Shown one piece after another: positions 34,946 to 47,052 of a stretch of DNA of 64,000 nt. The stretch's first letter is position 1; each line of letters starts with the position of its first letter. The position numbers and the translations under genes were made by a program. The notes beneath the pieces were generated by a model. It had not been told where the DNA came from, ran no database searches, and saw only the letters and a program-made list of their open reading frames with translations. Location of the stretch: NCBI GenBank assembly GCA_018873225.1, contig JAEILZ010000001.1, forward strand, positions 8,246,001-8,310,000, written 5' to 3'. This DNA comes from [Phialemoniopsis] sp. UDSM-2020 (lineage: Eukaryota > Ascomycota > Sordariomycetes > Thyridiales > Thyridiaceae).

Positions 34946-36497
34946 ATGTTCTTTCTGTCCAAGCTCAGGGAGGTGGTCTGGGGCAAACCAGCCGCGACCA
35001 AGGCTGAACGTCGGTTGATCGTCAAGATTGACACCATCATCCTGTCGTTCTGTTGTCTGATGTACTGGGTCAACTACTTGGACCGCATGAACCTCAACAA
35101 TGCCTACGTCAGTGGCATGAAGGAAGACCTTGGGTTTCAAGGCAAGCAGTTGAACATCATCAACACAAGTAAGTGGTCATCACCAACGACGGCTGACGCA
35201 GAATTTGCTAACAAATCATGAATAGTCTTCTACGGCGGCTATGTTCTTGGCCAAATCCCAAACAATCTTGCTCTACAAAAGCTGCCCCCGCGTCTTTACT
35301 TTCCCGGCTGCGTGATCGGGTGGGGACTGTTGACTCTGGGCACCGGTTTCGTTCATCACCCGTGGCAGATCATGGTCATTCGGTTCTTCCAGGCCATGAT
35401 TGAGTCGTCCACCTTTGTAGGGTGTCATTATATTCTTGGTTGCTGGTACAAAGAAGAGGAGCTTGGCAAGAGGACGGCCATCTTCACCAGCAGCGGGCTG
35501 GCCGGGACTATGTTCTCGGGCTTTCTTCAGGGTGCAGTTCACAAAGGCTTGAGTATGAAGACCCCAATTACCTTTCAATGGCAATAGCTGACAGGTTCCA
35601 GATGGTCGAGCAGGTCTTCCTGGATGGCGATGGCTCTTCATCATCGACTTCATCATCACCATCCCCGTGGCACTCTACGGCTTCTGGGCTTTCCCCGACA
35701 CTCCTTCGTCTACACGCTCTCCCTTCCTGACCGATGAGGAAAAGAGGCTCGCTGTCGAACGTCTACCCGTAGTCGAAAAACATCGAGGAGAGCTAGGCTG
35801 GAGTCTTGTCCGTCGCGTGCTCGGGAGCTGGCACTGGTGGGGATTTGTGCTCCTGTGGATCTTCGCCAGCAACACCGAGATGTTCTCCACAAACGCCATC
35901 ATGAACCTGTGGCTCTCCAGCACCGGTGATTACACCATCGAACAGGTCAACTACATTCCTACCGGAGTCGCAGGTGTCGGCATTCTTGCTACGTTGTTCC
36001 TCGGCTGGTATTCAGACTTCACCAAGAAACAGTGGCATGTTGGGATCATTCTGGCCTTCACCGCCATCATCTCCGGAGCCATTGTCCTCAACCCGCCGTC
36101 CAGAGAGGCCAAGTTCTTTGCTCTGTTCCTCAACGGATGTCAGTATGCGAGCCAGACAGTTCTCTTCGCCTGGGCCAATGCTCTCACGCGAGAGGACGAT
36201 GCCAAGCGCGGTGTCATCTTGGCAGGCATGAATACCTTTGCCATTGCAGTGTACATGTTCTGGTCTCTCGTCTTCTACAACACAACCCAGGGCCCCAACT
36301 GGAGGGAGGGAAGCATTGCCATGATGTGCATGGGAGCGGCTCTTTTCGTGACCACGATCGGTGCCTGGGCTCTCGAACGCCGGGATCAGAAGAAGCTGGA
36401 GGAGTATCAAGGTACTACTGCGATTGTTGCCCCCAGTGACGAGGAGAAAGGGAATGATAACACCACCGTGACTGGTCTTAAAGCCAGCCAAGCGTAG
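34946..36497 (+). CDS. MFS permease, DAL5/Tna1/Liz1 (anion:cation symporter) type
   Basis: Three exons, 34946-35168, 35226-35552 and 35602-36497, give 481 residues and about twelve membrane helices. The first helix block LMYWVNYLDRMNLNNAYVSGM is characteristic of the allantoate/nicotinate/pantothenate permease group. GYVLGQIPNN, RFFQAMIES and GWRWLFIIDFIITIPVALYG match family motifs. These carriers import small carboxylates and amides (allantoate, ureidosuccinate, pantothenate, nicotinate). It shares a promoter with the C45 hydrolase, so its substrate may feed that enzyme. Plasma membrane. Confidence 0.9.
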
Positions 36498-36917
36498 CTA
36501 GATCTTCAGTGAGGTATCCATGGAAGCCCAGGTTACAAGACATAATGGGCCTAAAGTAGTCCAAATCTATCAATCTAGACAATTATGGTCAGCCATCATA
36601 GTCATCCTGGCGAAATCATATCGAGACGAGTTCTTAGTTTATCGAACAATTCCCCAGTGTTCGCCTCCAGGGCTAGTCCTTAGCCCTTTTAGTTGATAAT
36701 GTATGCCGAAGCGTGCCAAATCTAGCCGTAGACGCCTATCTTCCCCGCATAGATTGCTGACATAAATCACGCTAAGTAACCAAATCACGGCCGAACTCAA
36801 ATGTCGTTCGCTTCTACTCCTCATTCTGTCATCCAATGATGCCAATAAGTGGCACGATCTACGCCAGCATGAGACCCAGCTAAATAAGATGACATTCAAC
36901 GCACCAAATCCAGGGCA
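36498..36917. other. Spacer, promoter of the double Zn2Cys6 gene
   Basis: No open frame or repeat of note in 420 bases. Confidence 0.4.
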
Positions 36918-39900
36918 ATGTATAGAAATACCCGGGCATCTTTCGCTTGCGCTCGGTGTTACAAGCGGAAGAAGAAGGTAAGTCCCAATCGCCATCAAGT
37001 CTGTTTGCACCTTCCTGACAGGGGTTGGATCCATATGTAGTGTGATCGTGGGTACCCATCATGCTCGCAATGTACCAAAGCAAGGGCAGAATGCATAGGC
37101 CTAGATCGAGAATCGGAGGCGGAGCTTCCCAGGAGCCTTGTCACCTACCTCGAAGATCTGGTCGCCCAGTTTGAGCTCCAAGGATACAGCAATGCCCGGC
37201 AGGGTAGCTTCAAGTCACCAGAAATCACCAACGCTGGCCAATCGACTGTGCTTGATCCTCGCAGCAACACACTGTTATATGCTCTAGCAACCACGGCAGC
37301 GGAGAGCAGCAGCCCAATGCGGGCTTTGAGCACAGCATCACGAGTTCCTCTGCCGTTTCACAGAACGTTCTTCATGAGCGCTGAACTTCCCTATCCACTT
37401 GCTTTCCAAGACAAACGACCCATCAACGTTCCAGTCAGTCACGACGGCACAGAACTCACCAAGCTTCCAGGTGAAGTGGCAGACAAGCTCATTGCCGTCT
37501 ACACGGAGCGGATACTGCCCCAGTACCCCGTGTTCCTGAAACACGAGGTCCTCGAGATGTTCTATCGCTCCAAGAACGGAGACGTAACACCAGATGAGCA
37601 GTTCATGATACTCATGATCAAGGCAATCGCGACTCTTTCCTCACGGTCAAGGGAATACCGCAAGCTTGTCGCCCTGGCCGAGTCTCTCCGGCGCGATGCA
37701 TTTGCTAGCTTCGATTTTGGCCTCTTCATCAACAATCCATGGTTGACTACCATCCAGCAGCTCATGCTGCTCGCTCAATACGGTAGCTTGCTTCCGTCGT
37801 CGACGAATCTATGGCATGTCATTGGTGATGCCACCAAGATCGCGTTGGAGCTCGGCCTGCATCACGAAACCCCTCAAGAGGCTGGCTTAGATGTTTCGGT
37901 CATCGAAACTCGTAATCGTATTTTCTGGACAGTAAGCTCTCCCAGAGATCTTCAATACTTCAAATCGCTGACCGTATCATAGCTCTACAGCATCGAGAGA
38001 TCGATCGCAATCACTTCCCACCGCCCTTATGCGGTATCTGGAGATCAAAACAACGTGTCCTTCCCGATGTTACAGTCAGATCAGAATACCCCTGATCAGC
38101 TTTCAACTCAGGGCTCCTATGTTCGCTTCTTGGACAGGGTGCAATTTCTCCTGTTACAGTCAGAGATCTGCTCTGTCAACATCGGCATGCGGCCCATACC
38201 GAACGCCGGGCTCTCGTACGATCTCTGGATGGCCGATGTAGAGCGCCGAGTCTTTGATGTCAAGAGCCAGGCTGTACCGACCAAGTGGTGTGAGTTTTTG
38301 CAATGGCAGACGGAACTACTACTCCACATGCCCTGTAGGCGCAATCCGGACCCTACCGAGCAGTCTGTCCATAAATATTTCGACGCGGCAGTCAAGATCG
38401 CCAGTGGATATGCCGAGCTGGCACAACTAGATCATATTGATAATCCGTGGCATGCTGCACACCACTGCTATGAAGCCGGCAACCTGGTCCTGTACAGCCT
38501 TTGGCATTTTCCTACGCTCATCCGGCAGTGCTACACGATGAAGCAGGTTTTTGACGTTGTGCAAGAGATCTCAACCTTCTTTGTATGTCATGCAAGCGTT
38601 CTTTGCGCTCAACTGAATAGAATCACTAATGGTGCGGGTAGGTTCTTATCGTCAAGCAGTGGCCGGCTGCTCAACAATGCGGTGCTCTCTTTGACGAGCT
38701 ACGCAAGGGCGCATTGAGATTCTTTCGGGATGAAAGTCCTCCTGCCCCAGATACCAACCTTGAAGCCAAACAGCTCAAGGAGTTGGTATTTAGAGAGAAC
38801 GCAGACCTCCTTTTTGCACACGAGCAGTCATTGTCCACAGATTATTCCATATTGGCGGAAATGATCCCAGATTTCGAAATTCAAGACCTCAGCCAGGACT
38901 TTTGGAACGACTTGGACTACATGACATTCTTCGACTTTCCGGACGCATCCAATATGGAAGGATTAACCGAGCCACCCCTGGGAGACGAGATAGGCAGACC
39001 AGACTTCCTAGATGCTTCAGATATCTCACACATCCCCGCCACCAAGCCGCCCGAGAGGCCAATCATAGACATGACAAAGGTAAACACGGCCTTACAGAAG
39101 CTTCCGATATGTTCACATTGCAAGAGGAGAAGGATCAAATGCGATATGGATCTCCCGGCTTGTCGGAGCTGCACCAAACTCCGGCGGGATTGTCTTTACT
39201 GGGATGATGCACGGTCACAGGAAACATCACGCAAGTATGTTCCTGATCCTGCAAAAGTTTGATGCTGAACCGCAAAATCACTGACACTCGCAGACACCTC
39301 TACACTCTGAAACAGCAAGTCGAGAGTCTGATCGAAGATGGGAAGGAGCCCGAGTCAACCTTAGAAACGGTCAATATGGGCACCTTCAGCTCCGGAGCAC
39401 TGCAATTTCCCTGGATCGAAAACAGTAACAATGGATGTCTTTTAGCGGCGGTGACGCCCGACAGTCTATCTCAACCGCGATCAACACACTGCGACACGCC
39501 GAGGCTGATTTTTTTTGGCTCAACAAGCACCTTTGCATTCCTCGCAGCACAAGGGGCGTCTTCCCTCCCCGTTCCGGAAGCACCATTCGCGTCCGTCCGT
39601 CCACAGCCGAGATTGACTGATAAAGTGCTCGGGTCACTTGCTTTGAATGTCACGGCAGATCTCCCCAAAGCGGTAGCAGAAGATCTCATGCGCCTTTACT
39701 ACAGGGCAGTCGAGATATGCTACCCCATCCTGGGCCAAGGCCTCGTCCACCAAACTTTGGAGGATGTCTACTGCGCCGACTTCAGGGCCGAAGACGACAT
39801 GGCCCCCAGGATTCGCTTCAATCTGGTGGTGGCCATATCACTCGCCATGCTGAGCCTCGACAACGAGCGCCTACACCTCTCTGCCGATGCTTACTTTCGC

Positions 39901-40872
39901 GAAGCCGTCTCTGCCGGCATAGCGGCGGACCACTTTGTCCGCCCGACGACCAGCTCCCTCCAGTTGGTGCTCCTCTTATGCACCTACGTCTGGATACGGC
40001 CGGATGCCCTGGACATATGGAGGTTGATCGGACACGCCTCACGCATGTGTCTGGACATCATCGAAGTGCATGGATCAGACAAGACGGACGCTGCACACGC
40101 TGGAATTCTTTACCGCACTCTTTACACATTGGAGACGCAGATCTCCATTGCCTTCGGCCGACCACGACAGCTCCCTGATGGGACGGAGGTTCCTGCGTCA
40201 TCACCAGATCCAAGTCTGGTCTCCGGGGACGAGCTGTCGACCTTGATGTACAACCTCGCCCGTCTCCAGAATCGCCTCCACAAGGACATGATCACGAGGG
40301 ATCCCAGCGTGGGGACTATGAGCTTGCTCAACCCAGATCACTCTTGGATGAGCACGTGTCTTCACGACATCCAAGTTTGGCTGAACGATTGGAATATTCG
40401 CGTCGAGTCGTACATGGACAGAACTTCAACGGCACATGGGGAAGATAACCTTGCGAGACTGCTGAAGCACTGGGGTCGCTTCCACCAGGCTCAGACACTG
40501 ATGCTTGCCAAGACGGCATCGGACCGTCGAGGGCAAGCGCTGATCACTGCCGATGAAGAGCTGGAGACATGCAAGCACTTGATACTGGCGGCCGACGGAC
40601 TTCTTGGAGGAACTGGTTCGACAGGCGGCGAGGCGTCCCTCGCTCTGCCCTTGACATGGACGCACGCCCATGGTGCTTTCACGGCATCGACGGTTCTCCT
40701 CCGGCAGCTGCACGCCAACGGCTCAATGCTTGATGGAGAGATGCAACACTTGTTCCAGACAGGCGTGGGATTTCTGAGACGACTAGAGGGGACAGAGCGC
40801 CATATCCAGGATGGGCTTGCTGGATGCCTGCAGAGCATGTACAATACTAGGAATATGTCAATGGCGATGTAA
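36918..40872 (+). CDS. Fused protein with two complete Zn2Cys6 transcription factor modules
   Basis: Five exons, 36918-36977, 37041-37931, 37983-38582, 38642-39234 and 39294-40872, give 1240 residues in one frame. Module A: cysteines 11, 14, 21, 28, 31 and 38 (CARCYKRKKKC..., C-x2-C-x6-C-x6-C-x2-C-x6-C), split by intron 1, then a fungal_trans-type middle region (KHEVLEMFYRS, NLWHVIGDATKIALELGLHH, RNRIFWTLYSIERSIA). Module B: a second perfect Zn2Cys6 at 674, 677, 684, 691, 694 and 701 (CSHCKRRRIKC), a coiled coil (HLYTLKQQVESLIED), and its own middle domain (LYYRAVEICYPILGQ, IWRLIGHASRMCLDI, AFGRPRQL). No stop codon and no plausible terminating donor separate the modules. Alternatively these are two overlapping genes, the second starting at 39071. 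Nuclear; likely regulator of its neighbours. Confidence 0.7.
39071..40872 (+). CDS. Alternative model: second Zn2Cys6 module as its own gene
   Basis: An in-frame ATG at 39071 lies 13 codons before the second CSHC cluster. With exons 39071-39234 and 39294-40872 it would encode a self-sufficient 580-residue Zn2Cys6 regulator of ordinary length and domain order. It would then need a promoter inside the coding sequence of the upstream module, which itself has no stop codon before this point. I list it because an automatic annotation may split the locus here. Confidence 0.35.
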
Positions 40873-41304
40873 AGTTTCATCCCTCACCCACCTCAGAGCG
40901 ACCCTTCCACGTAGCTATGTGCAGACGAGTCCCGAGTACTCATGCTGCCAACATTCCCGGCTGAGGGGGTCGGTTCAGACCTTCAGGGGCTCAGATACAG
41001 CTACCGAAGCAGCTCCCCGCAAGCATGTAGCGTGATCCACAAGTGCTACGTTCCGATTTCAGGCGCTAAAGCCCCCCTTTCCGCCACTATCTCCATATCA
41101 GACCATGCGTCGGATTTGCGCGTGTCTCGTCGCCCCTGGCTCCGCACACCATCGGACTACGCCGTCCAGGGTGTTTCCTGGGGTAGATTAGGTAATGCCA
41201 AACCACTTATACGACCATTCGAAGAACATCATCTTATCAACGGACGGGTACGACCTCAGGACAATCCCAACACCGCAAAGGTGAATCGTCAAAGTCCCAT
41301 CAAG
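40873..41304. other. Spacer, promoter of SDR
   Basis: The open frame running through part of this region is only the upstream extension of SDR exon 1. Nothing else seen. Confidence 0.4.
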
Positions 41305-42353
41305 ATGCCAAACACCGCCAAGCAAGACGCGCGCAAAGTCGCCATCGTCACAGGCGCAGCCGTAAGTTCCCCAAACCCCCGTCTCTCTCACGGGCCTCAT
41401 ACCTACTACCACTCTTCCTCCCTCCACCCACTAACCTAACCCTCCCAGTCCGGCATGGGCAAAGCCCTAGCAACAGACCTCGCCTCCAAAAACTGGCGCG
41501 TCGCCCTGCTAGACATCCAGGAAGACGCAGGCCGCGCCCTCGCCGCCGCCCTCAACGACAGCACCACGACCGCCACGACCGCCATCTTCATCCCCTGCGA
41601 CGTCTACTCGTACGCCGCGCAGGCCGCCGCCTTCGCGGCCGTGTGGCGCGAGTGGGGCCGCCTGGACGCCCTGCTCGCCAACGCGGGCCACTCGGACCGC
41701 GGGCCCTCGCTGTACATGCTCGACCGGCGCCGAGACCACGCCCCCCGGCCGGAGGACGTGCCGCCCTGCCCGCCTCTCCTGTCCGTCAAGGCGTGCTACG
41801 AGTCCCTGCTCTACGGCGTGCGCCTGGCCGTGCACTTTATGAGGTGCAACGAGACGCCGGGCGGCCGGATTGTCGCGACGTCGTCGATCGCGTCGGTGCA
41901 CGCGCACTCTACTTTTCCCGAGTACTGCGGGGCCAAGGCGGCGATCAACCAGTTCGTCCGGGCGGCGGCGCCGGTGCTCCGGGTCAAGGATAACATTACC
42001 TTGAATGCGGTGTTGCCGGGGATCGTTATAACCGGGGCTGTTCCGCAAGAGTCTATTGACGCTACGGCACCTGAACAGTAAGAGAGTGACCGCTGTTGCT
42101 GGCCTGATATGTTTGCTAACAGTAGCATATTAGCATCACTCCTGTGGAGACTGTCGTCAAAGCTTACGACATGTGTCTCAACAATCCCGAGATCAACGGC
42201 CAACTCATCGAGTGTTCGGTCGACAAGCTGTTCTTTCTGCCTTTGCCAGAGATGGCGAATGGCGCGGCTACGAAGAGGGCTTGTACTGTTTGGGAGCCCC
42301 TATTTGAGAAAAAGCATCATGAGAAGTCAGGCCTGCCTGGTACAATAGGGTGA
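41305..42353 (+). CDS. Short-chain dehydrogenase/reductase, 15-PGDH-like
   Basis: Three exons, 41305-41361, 41449-42077 and 42134-42353, give 301 residues. Exon joining restores the cofactor loop VTGAASGMGKAL. LLDIQEDAGRAL contains the acidic residue after strand 2 that favours NAD. LLANAGHSD, the SSIASV serine and YCGAKAA (YxxxK) complete the active site. The C-terminal ITPVETVVKAYDMCLNN segment, with a following tail, resembles the 15-hydroxyprostaglandin dehydrogenase-like SDRs common in fungi. It lies just downstream of the double regulator on the same strand, so it is a candidate target. Cytosolic. Confidence 0.88.
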
Positions 42354-42573
42354 ACATCGCCATGCAAAGCTACAAACAAGTACCAAAATATACTTCTGTT
42401 TTAATGATAAGCAGTCTCGTGTTCAAGCGCTCTTGCCCCAGTAAAGATGAGCATCAGAAGATGATTACACGCTCGAAAGTCCAGCATTACACATTACGAT
42501 GAAACCCTTAAAGGCACCCTCCAGCTACCAATACTCCGCTTCGTGGGGCATCTGGGTGAGGGTACCATTCCTT

Positions 42574-44592
42574 CTAATAAGTATACACCTTCGCCTCCCA
42601 CGCCTTCAGGGGCTCCCGACCCAGCCACTCCTGTGGTACGGCCCGATCCTGCGTGACCTCCCGCCAGCCAGTCTTGTCCTTTTCCGGCCAATTTGGAATA
42701 ACATACTCGTCTCCCGGGGTGTCCTGGTCCGTAAAGTTGGCGACGACGACGACAGGCCACAGCTGGATTGGACCCCGCATCCACGCCATAATTTTGCCAT
42801 CCCTGCTGCCGTCCACGTGGAAGAAGTCGGTTTCGTTCCTGCCCAGGGCCGGGCACTTCGTCCGGAACTTGACCAGCCTCGACACGTACTTGAAAAGGGC
42901 CTCTCTCCAGCCGCCGTCGTCCTTGCGTTCGTAATTGACGGGGTCGAGCTGTTTCTTCCGCATATCCCGGCTGATATCCATCTGGTCGGCGAATTCCTCG
43001 CCAGCAAAGATCATGGGGATGCCGACAGATGTCAAGAGCAGGACAAAGGCCAGCTGGGCGCGGCGCTGGATGTCCCAGACGTTGTTAGACTTGAGAAAGT
43101 CGTAAAGGCGTTCCTTTCTGAAACCCTCAATGTCGTGCGACGTGATGTAGTTGATGGCCTGGGCACCGTCCGTGAAGCCGGGGCGCAAATCGTCGAGGGT
43201 ACAATTTGCAATCTTTCGGACGGTCCACTCAAAGTTGTCATCGCAGGGCTCTCCGAGTATAGCGCAGCGCAGCCGTTTCTGCCAAGGCTCGTTCCAGAGG
43301 GCATTGACACAACCTTTGTGAATCATGTCGACAGGCATGCTCAGCTCTTCCCCGATGACGAGAAACTTGGAAGGATCTCCGTTGCCTTGATACCTTCCGT
43401 TGTACAGTTCCCAGGCCTTCTCGTGGTAAGATCGGATAAAGTCCCAATTGCCGACATTGTTGAGGCTGTCGAGCCGCAGGCCACCAACGCCGAAATCAGT
43501 CATCTGCCAGGGAAGAAAGTCAGTCGCTTGAGGATGTCTCCAGTACTAGGATTTAAAGCTTACCCAACGTGTCAAGTGGCATTTGTGAAAGGCCTGTGCA
43601 GGAGAGATAGTCTTGATTTCTCCGCTCTCCGGGTCGTACGTTCTCGTGCGCTGGAGATAACGCCATAGCATGCCGCCCCAGTCGACTCGTTTCTGGTTAT
43701 CGGCATGAGACTGGTAGCTGTCCGGGTTCTCGGGCTCGTCATCGGCCCTGATGTGGAATTGGGCAAAGTCAATGTAGCCATAGGGATCGTGACCAAAAGC
43801 CATGACCACGTCCGTGATGAGACGAACACCTTTTTCCTGCATGGTATGCACCAGGTCATGTAGCTGGTAGGAGTCGCCGAGATCGTAGTCGGGCGCGAAG
43901 TAATTTGCAGTGGCATATCCCCATTCGAATTTAGCCTTAGCATCGGCAGCAGGGAGGAGTTCGAGCGCATTGATGCCCAGGTCAGTGAGAACGGGGCCTG
44001 TTCTTGTCGCAAAGAGCGGGTAGAACTTGCCGCCAGCGACTTCTGGTCGAAACAAGGCATGCACGTCGGCGAAGTTGCCGACCTCGATCTGGACGCCTGT
44101 GCTGTCAGCGCCACCCCTGGCCCACGAGGTAGGGAGCTCGTATATGACGAGGTGGTTGTTGGCCGGAAGACTGCTCTGTTGTGGAACAGCAGATGGCCTG
44201 GACTCGTTCCCGGTTTTGTCGCAGGGAATTAGCTGACCGCTTCGAAATGTGATCACGGCGGCAGGCTGAGCCTGATCATTGTTTCGATCATGAACAAGGG
44301 TGTAGTCCACAGTAAAGGCGAGAGGGTCAGTGACCATTTGGTCATCGACCTGATACCAGTATCGATAAGTGCCGGGTTCAATTCGCGGAGAGATGGATGC
44401 TGGGTCAAGCTCCCAGAGGCCAGGGCGTGCCGGGGATTGGGTCAGAGCCGCATCTACAAGCTGATGAAAATTGTTCCATTTACCACTAGCGTAGATACCC
44501 AAGATGAGTCGCGGAGGGTTCCTGAGTTCACGACCCGGGAGCCACAGGACAAAGCGATGCCTGCGCCTGTTGAGGATGTCGGCTGCATACAT
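42574..44592 (-). CDS. GH13 alpha-glucanase (alpha-amylase superfamily)
   Basis: Two exons, 44592-43564 and 43503-42574, give 652 residues from the ATG at 44592; the frame is open for another 50 codons upstream (from 44742). The N-terminal part (about 20-120) looks like a CBM48-type beta-sandwich (RLILGIYASGKW, PGTYRYWYQVDD). The GH13 barrel shows LGINALELLPAA, ITDVVMAFGHD, the nucleophile region GGLRLDSLNN (D355), the acid/base region VIGEELS (E395) and the TSHD motif (D467). No signal peptide at the chosen start, so an intracellular debranching or amylase-like enzyme is possible; the longer start would add a hydrophobic N-terminus. The subfamily is not one of the usual secreted fungal amylases; the layout recalls bacterial isoamylase or pullulanase-type enzymes. 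Confidence 0.82.
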
Positions 44593-45689
44593 GATGAATG
44601 TTGCTTGGAAGACCAGGTATGTCACAAAAAGAGAACCAGTAGTTGATTGTGAATAGCCAATTGATGCGATAGCTGCCAGAATGGTAAAATACCTGAAGTG
44701 GGGAGATGAGATGACGGAGTGGTGCAACAGACTGTGTAGCAAGCAGGGAGATGAGAGGGTTCTTGGGGAGAGGAGAGACCTCGAGATGAAACTACTTGTA
44801 CCTACCTACCTTACCTTATGAAGCATGTAAAAAGGTGCAGGAAAGCGCAGCTTCCAGTCACCCCGCGATGCAGCTGGGCCGGCTGATCTGCCACTTCTCG
44901 TTTGCGGGCGTGCGCAGCTCTGGCTGCTGCTCTCGTGTGCTTGATTGATGCAGTCATCCTGCCACAACGGTGGCCCCCATTGGCAGGAACTTCACATCGA
45001 GGTTGCAGTTCAGCCAGCCAGCAATCTGAAGTGAGAAGCAGCGACCCATGGCTGCAAGAGAATACACATCCATCCACCATGAGCCGGACCCTCACCTGAT
45101 GGACTGATCAATGGAGTGCATGACGCGACGCAGTGTTTGGACCGTGATTGACCCTTCAAAGTTGGTTGTCACATGCCTAATCAGCACTGACTGGAAAACC
45201 CCATTATCGATAAGGACGATAACGATAAAGGAAAATAGCTCCCCGAGAATTCCATTCTTGGCGGATTTTCTTCGGTGAAAAGCGAGAGAGCTTTTTCTCT
45301 CAATTGGGCGTGGCGCTATGCCCGAACCAGGAGGCAGCTCGGATTCCCGCGCTTGAGCCGTTCGGACGACCGCCTGACCGCCGAGGCTGGCTGGCCTCCT
45401 GGGCTTCCAATTGGCAGCAGACAGCAAAATAGATGGGGCCAAATCCAAACTCACTCCCACCACCCTGGCCACCCTGGTCAGGCCAGTCCGTCATTCATGC
45501 TTTTGCTTTGCCTCTGTAGTGGTCGACTGCTGCAATCAGAAGACAAGCTCCACCAAGTTTTTGTTTTGCGGCATTTCAACTTTCCAGCCTGTCCTACCTC
45601 ACTTCTTCCCTTTCTCACGTTCTTCTGCTGGACAGTCGTCGATCAATTCATCCTCAATCCCTTCCCTCCGCGCCCTTTCAAGTCCCAAA
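44593..45689. promoter_or_regulatory. Divergent promoter region, GH13 and IDH1
   Basis: Includes GTACCTACCTACC at 44798-44810, GATAACGATAA near 45220, and a CT-rich 5' leader before 45690 that suits a highly expressed metabolic gene. No gene seen. Confidence 0.45.
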
Positions 45690-47052
45690 ATGCTGTCTCG
45701 CAACTCCTGCCGAACGGCCCAGGTACGTCATGACCCAGCTGATCCGCCTGTGCCCGCCCAATGGCTGTCGGTCGGCCGATGCGCGACTCCCGTGTCCCCC
45801 GCCGCCCGCTGTCACATGGAAGAGGCCTTTTTTTCTGTTCATGATACCACGCCACGTGTTGGCCCAAAAATCAATTGCCATAGAGCCTGAGATTCGACAA
45901 TATGCTGACTTTTGACTCTTCATCCAGCGCCTCGCCCGTGCTGCCGCCCAGCAGCAGCCCGCCTCCTTCACTGCCGCCCGTGGCTTCGCGACCGTTCAGT
46001 CCGATATCTTCAAGCCCACCAAGTATGGCGGCAAGTACACCGTCACCCTGATCCCCGGTGACGGTATTGGTGCCGAGGTCGCCGACAGCGTCAAGACCAT
46101 CTTCAAGGCCGATAACGTACCCATCGAGTGGGAGCAGATTGAGGTCTCGGGTATCGACGATGCCAGCCCGACCGGCCGCACCGAGGACCTGTTCAAGGAG
46201 TCGGTCGCCTCCCTGCGCCGCAACAAGCTTGGCCTCAAGGGCATCCTCCACACGCCCATCTCCCGCTCCGGCCACCAGTCCTTCAACGTCGCCATGCGCC
46301 AGGAGCTCGACATCTACGCCTCCATCTCCCTCGTCAAGAACATCCCCGGCTACAAGACCCGCCACGAGAACGTCGACCTGTGCATCATCCGCGAGAACAC
46401 CGAGGGCGAGTACTCGGGCCTCGAGCACCAGTCCGTCCCCGGCGTCGTCGAGTCGCTCAAGATCATCACCCGCGCCAAGTCGGAGCGCATCGCCAAGTTC
46501 GCCTTCTCCTTCGCCCTCGCCAACAACCGCAAGAAGGTCACCTGCATCCACAAGGCCAACATCATGAAGCTCGCCGACGGCCTGTTCCGCAGCACCTTCC
46601 ACCAGACCGCCAAGGAGTTCCCCACCCTCGAGGTCAACGACATGATTGTCGACAACGCCTCCATGCAGGCCGTCTCCCGGCCCCAGCAGTTCGACGTCAT
46701 GGTCATGCCCAACCTGTACGGCGGCATCCTGTCCAACATTGGCGCCGCCCTCGTCGGCGGCCCCGGTATCGTCCCCGGCTGCAACATGGGCCGCGACGTC
46801 GCCGTCTTTGAGCCCGGCTGCCGTCACGTCGGTCTCGACATCAAGGGCAAGGACCAGGCCAACCCCACCGCTCTCATCCTGTCGGGCTCCATGCTCCTGC
46901 GCCACCTCGGCCTCGACGACCACGCCAACCGCATCTCCAAGGCCATCTACGCCGTCATCGCCGAGGGCAAGACCCGCACTCGCGACATGGGAGGCGAGGC
47001 CTCGACCCAGCAGTTCACCAAGGCCATCCTCGACAAGATGGAGACTCTGTAA
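45690..47052 (+). CDS. IDH1: NAD-dependent isocitrate dehydrogenase, regulatory subunit 1, mitochondrial
   Basis: Two exons, 45690-45722 and 45928-47052, give 385 residues. A basic, Ser/Ala-rich mitochondrial presequence (MLSRNSCRTAQRLARAAAQQ...) is split by a 205-nt intron. Family blocks are IPGDGIGAEV, the Idh1-type SGHQSFNVAMRQELDIYA (where the catalytic subunit has a different arginine-containing segment), IIRENTEGEYSGLEH, KANIMKL, DNASMQAV, NLYGGILSNIGAALVGGPG and VFEPGCRHVG. The protein forms an octamer with Idh2 and binds citrate and AMP as allosteric effectors in the TCA cycle. Codon use is strongly biased, in keeping with high expression. Confidence 0.95.

Noticed and set aside
33196..36497. 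A penicillin or other beta-lactam biosynthetic cluster
   Set aside because: Only an acyltransferase-like gene is present; no ACV synthetase or isopenicillin N synthase is in the window.
45871..46923. 350-codon open frame antisense to IDH1
   Set aside because: A codon-bias shadow of a highly expressed gene, with a Gly/Asp/Leu-rich product and no motif.
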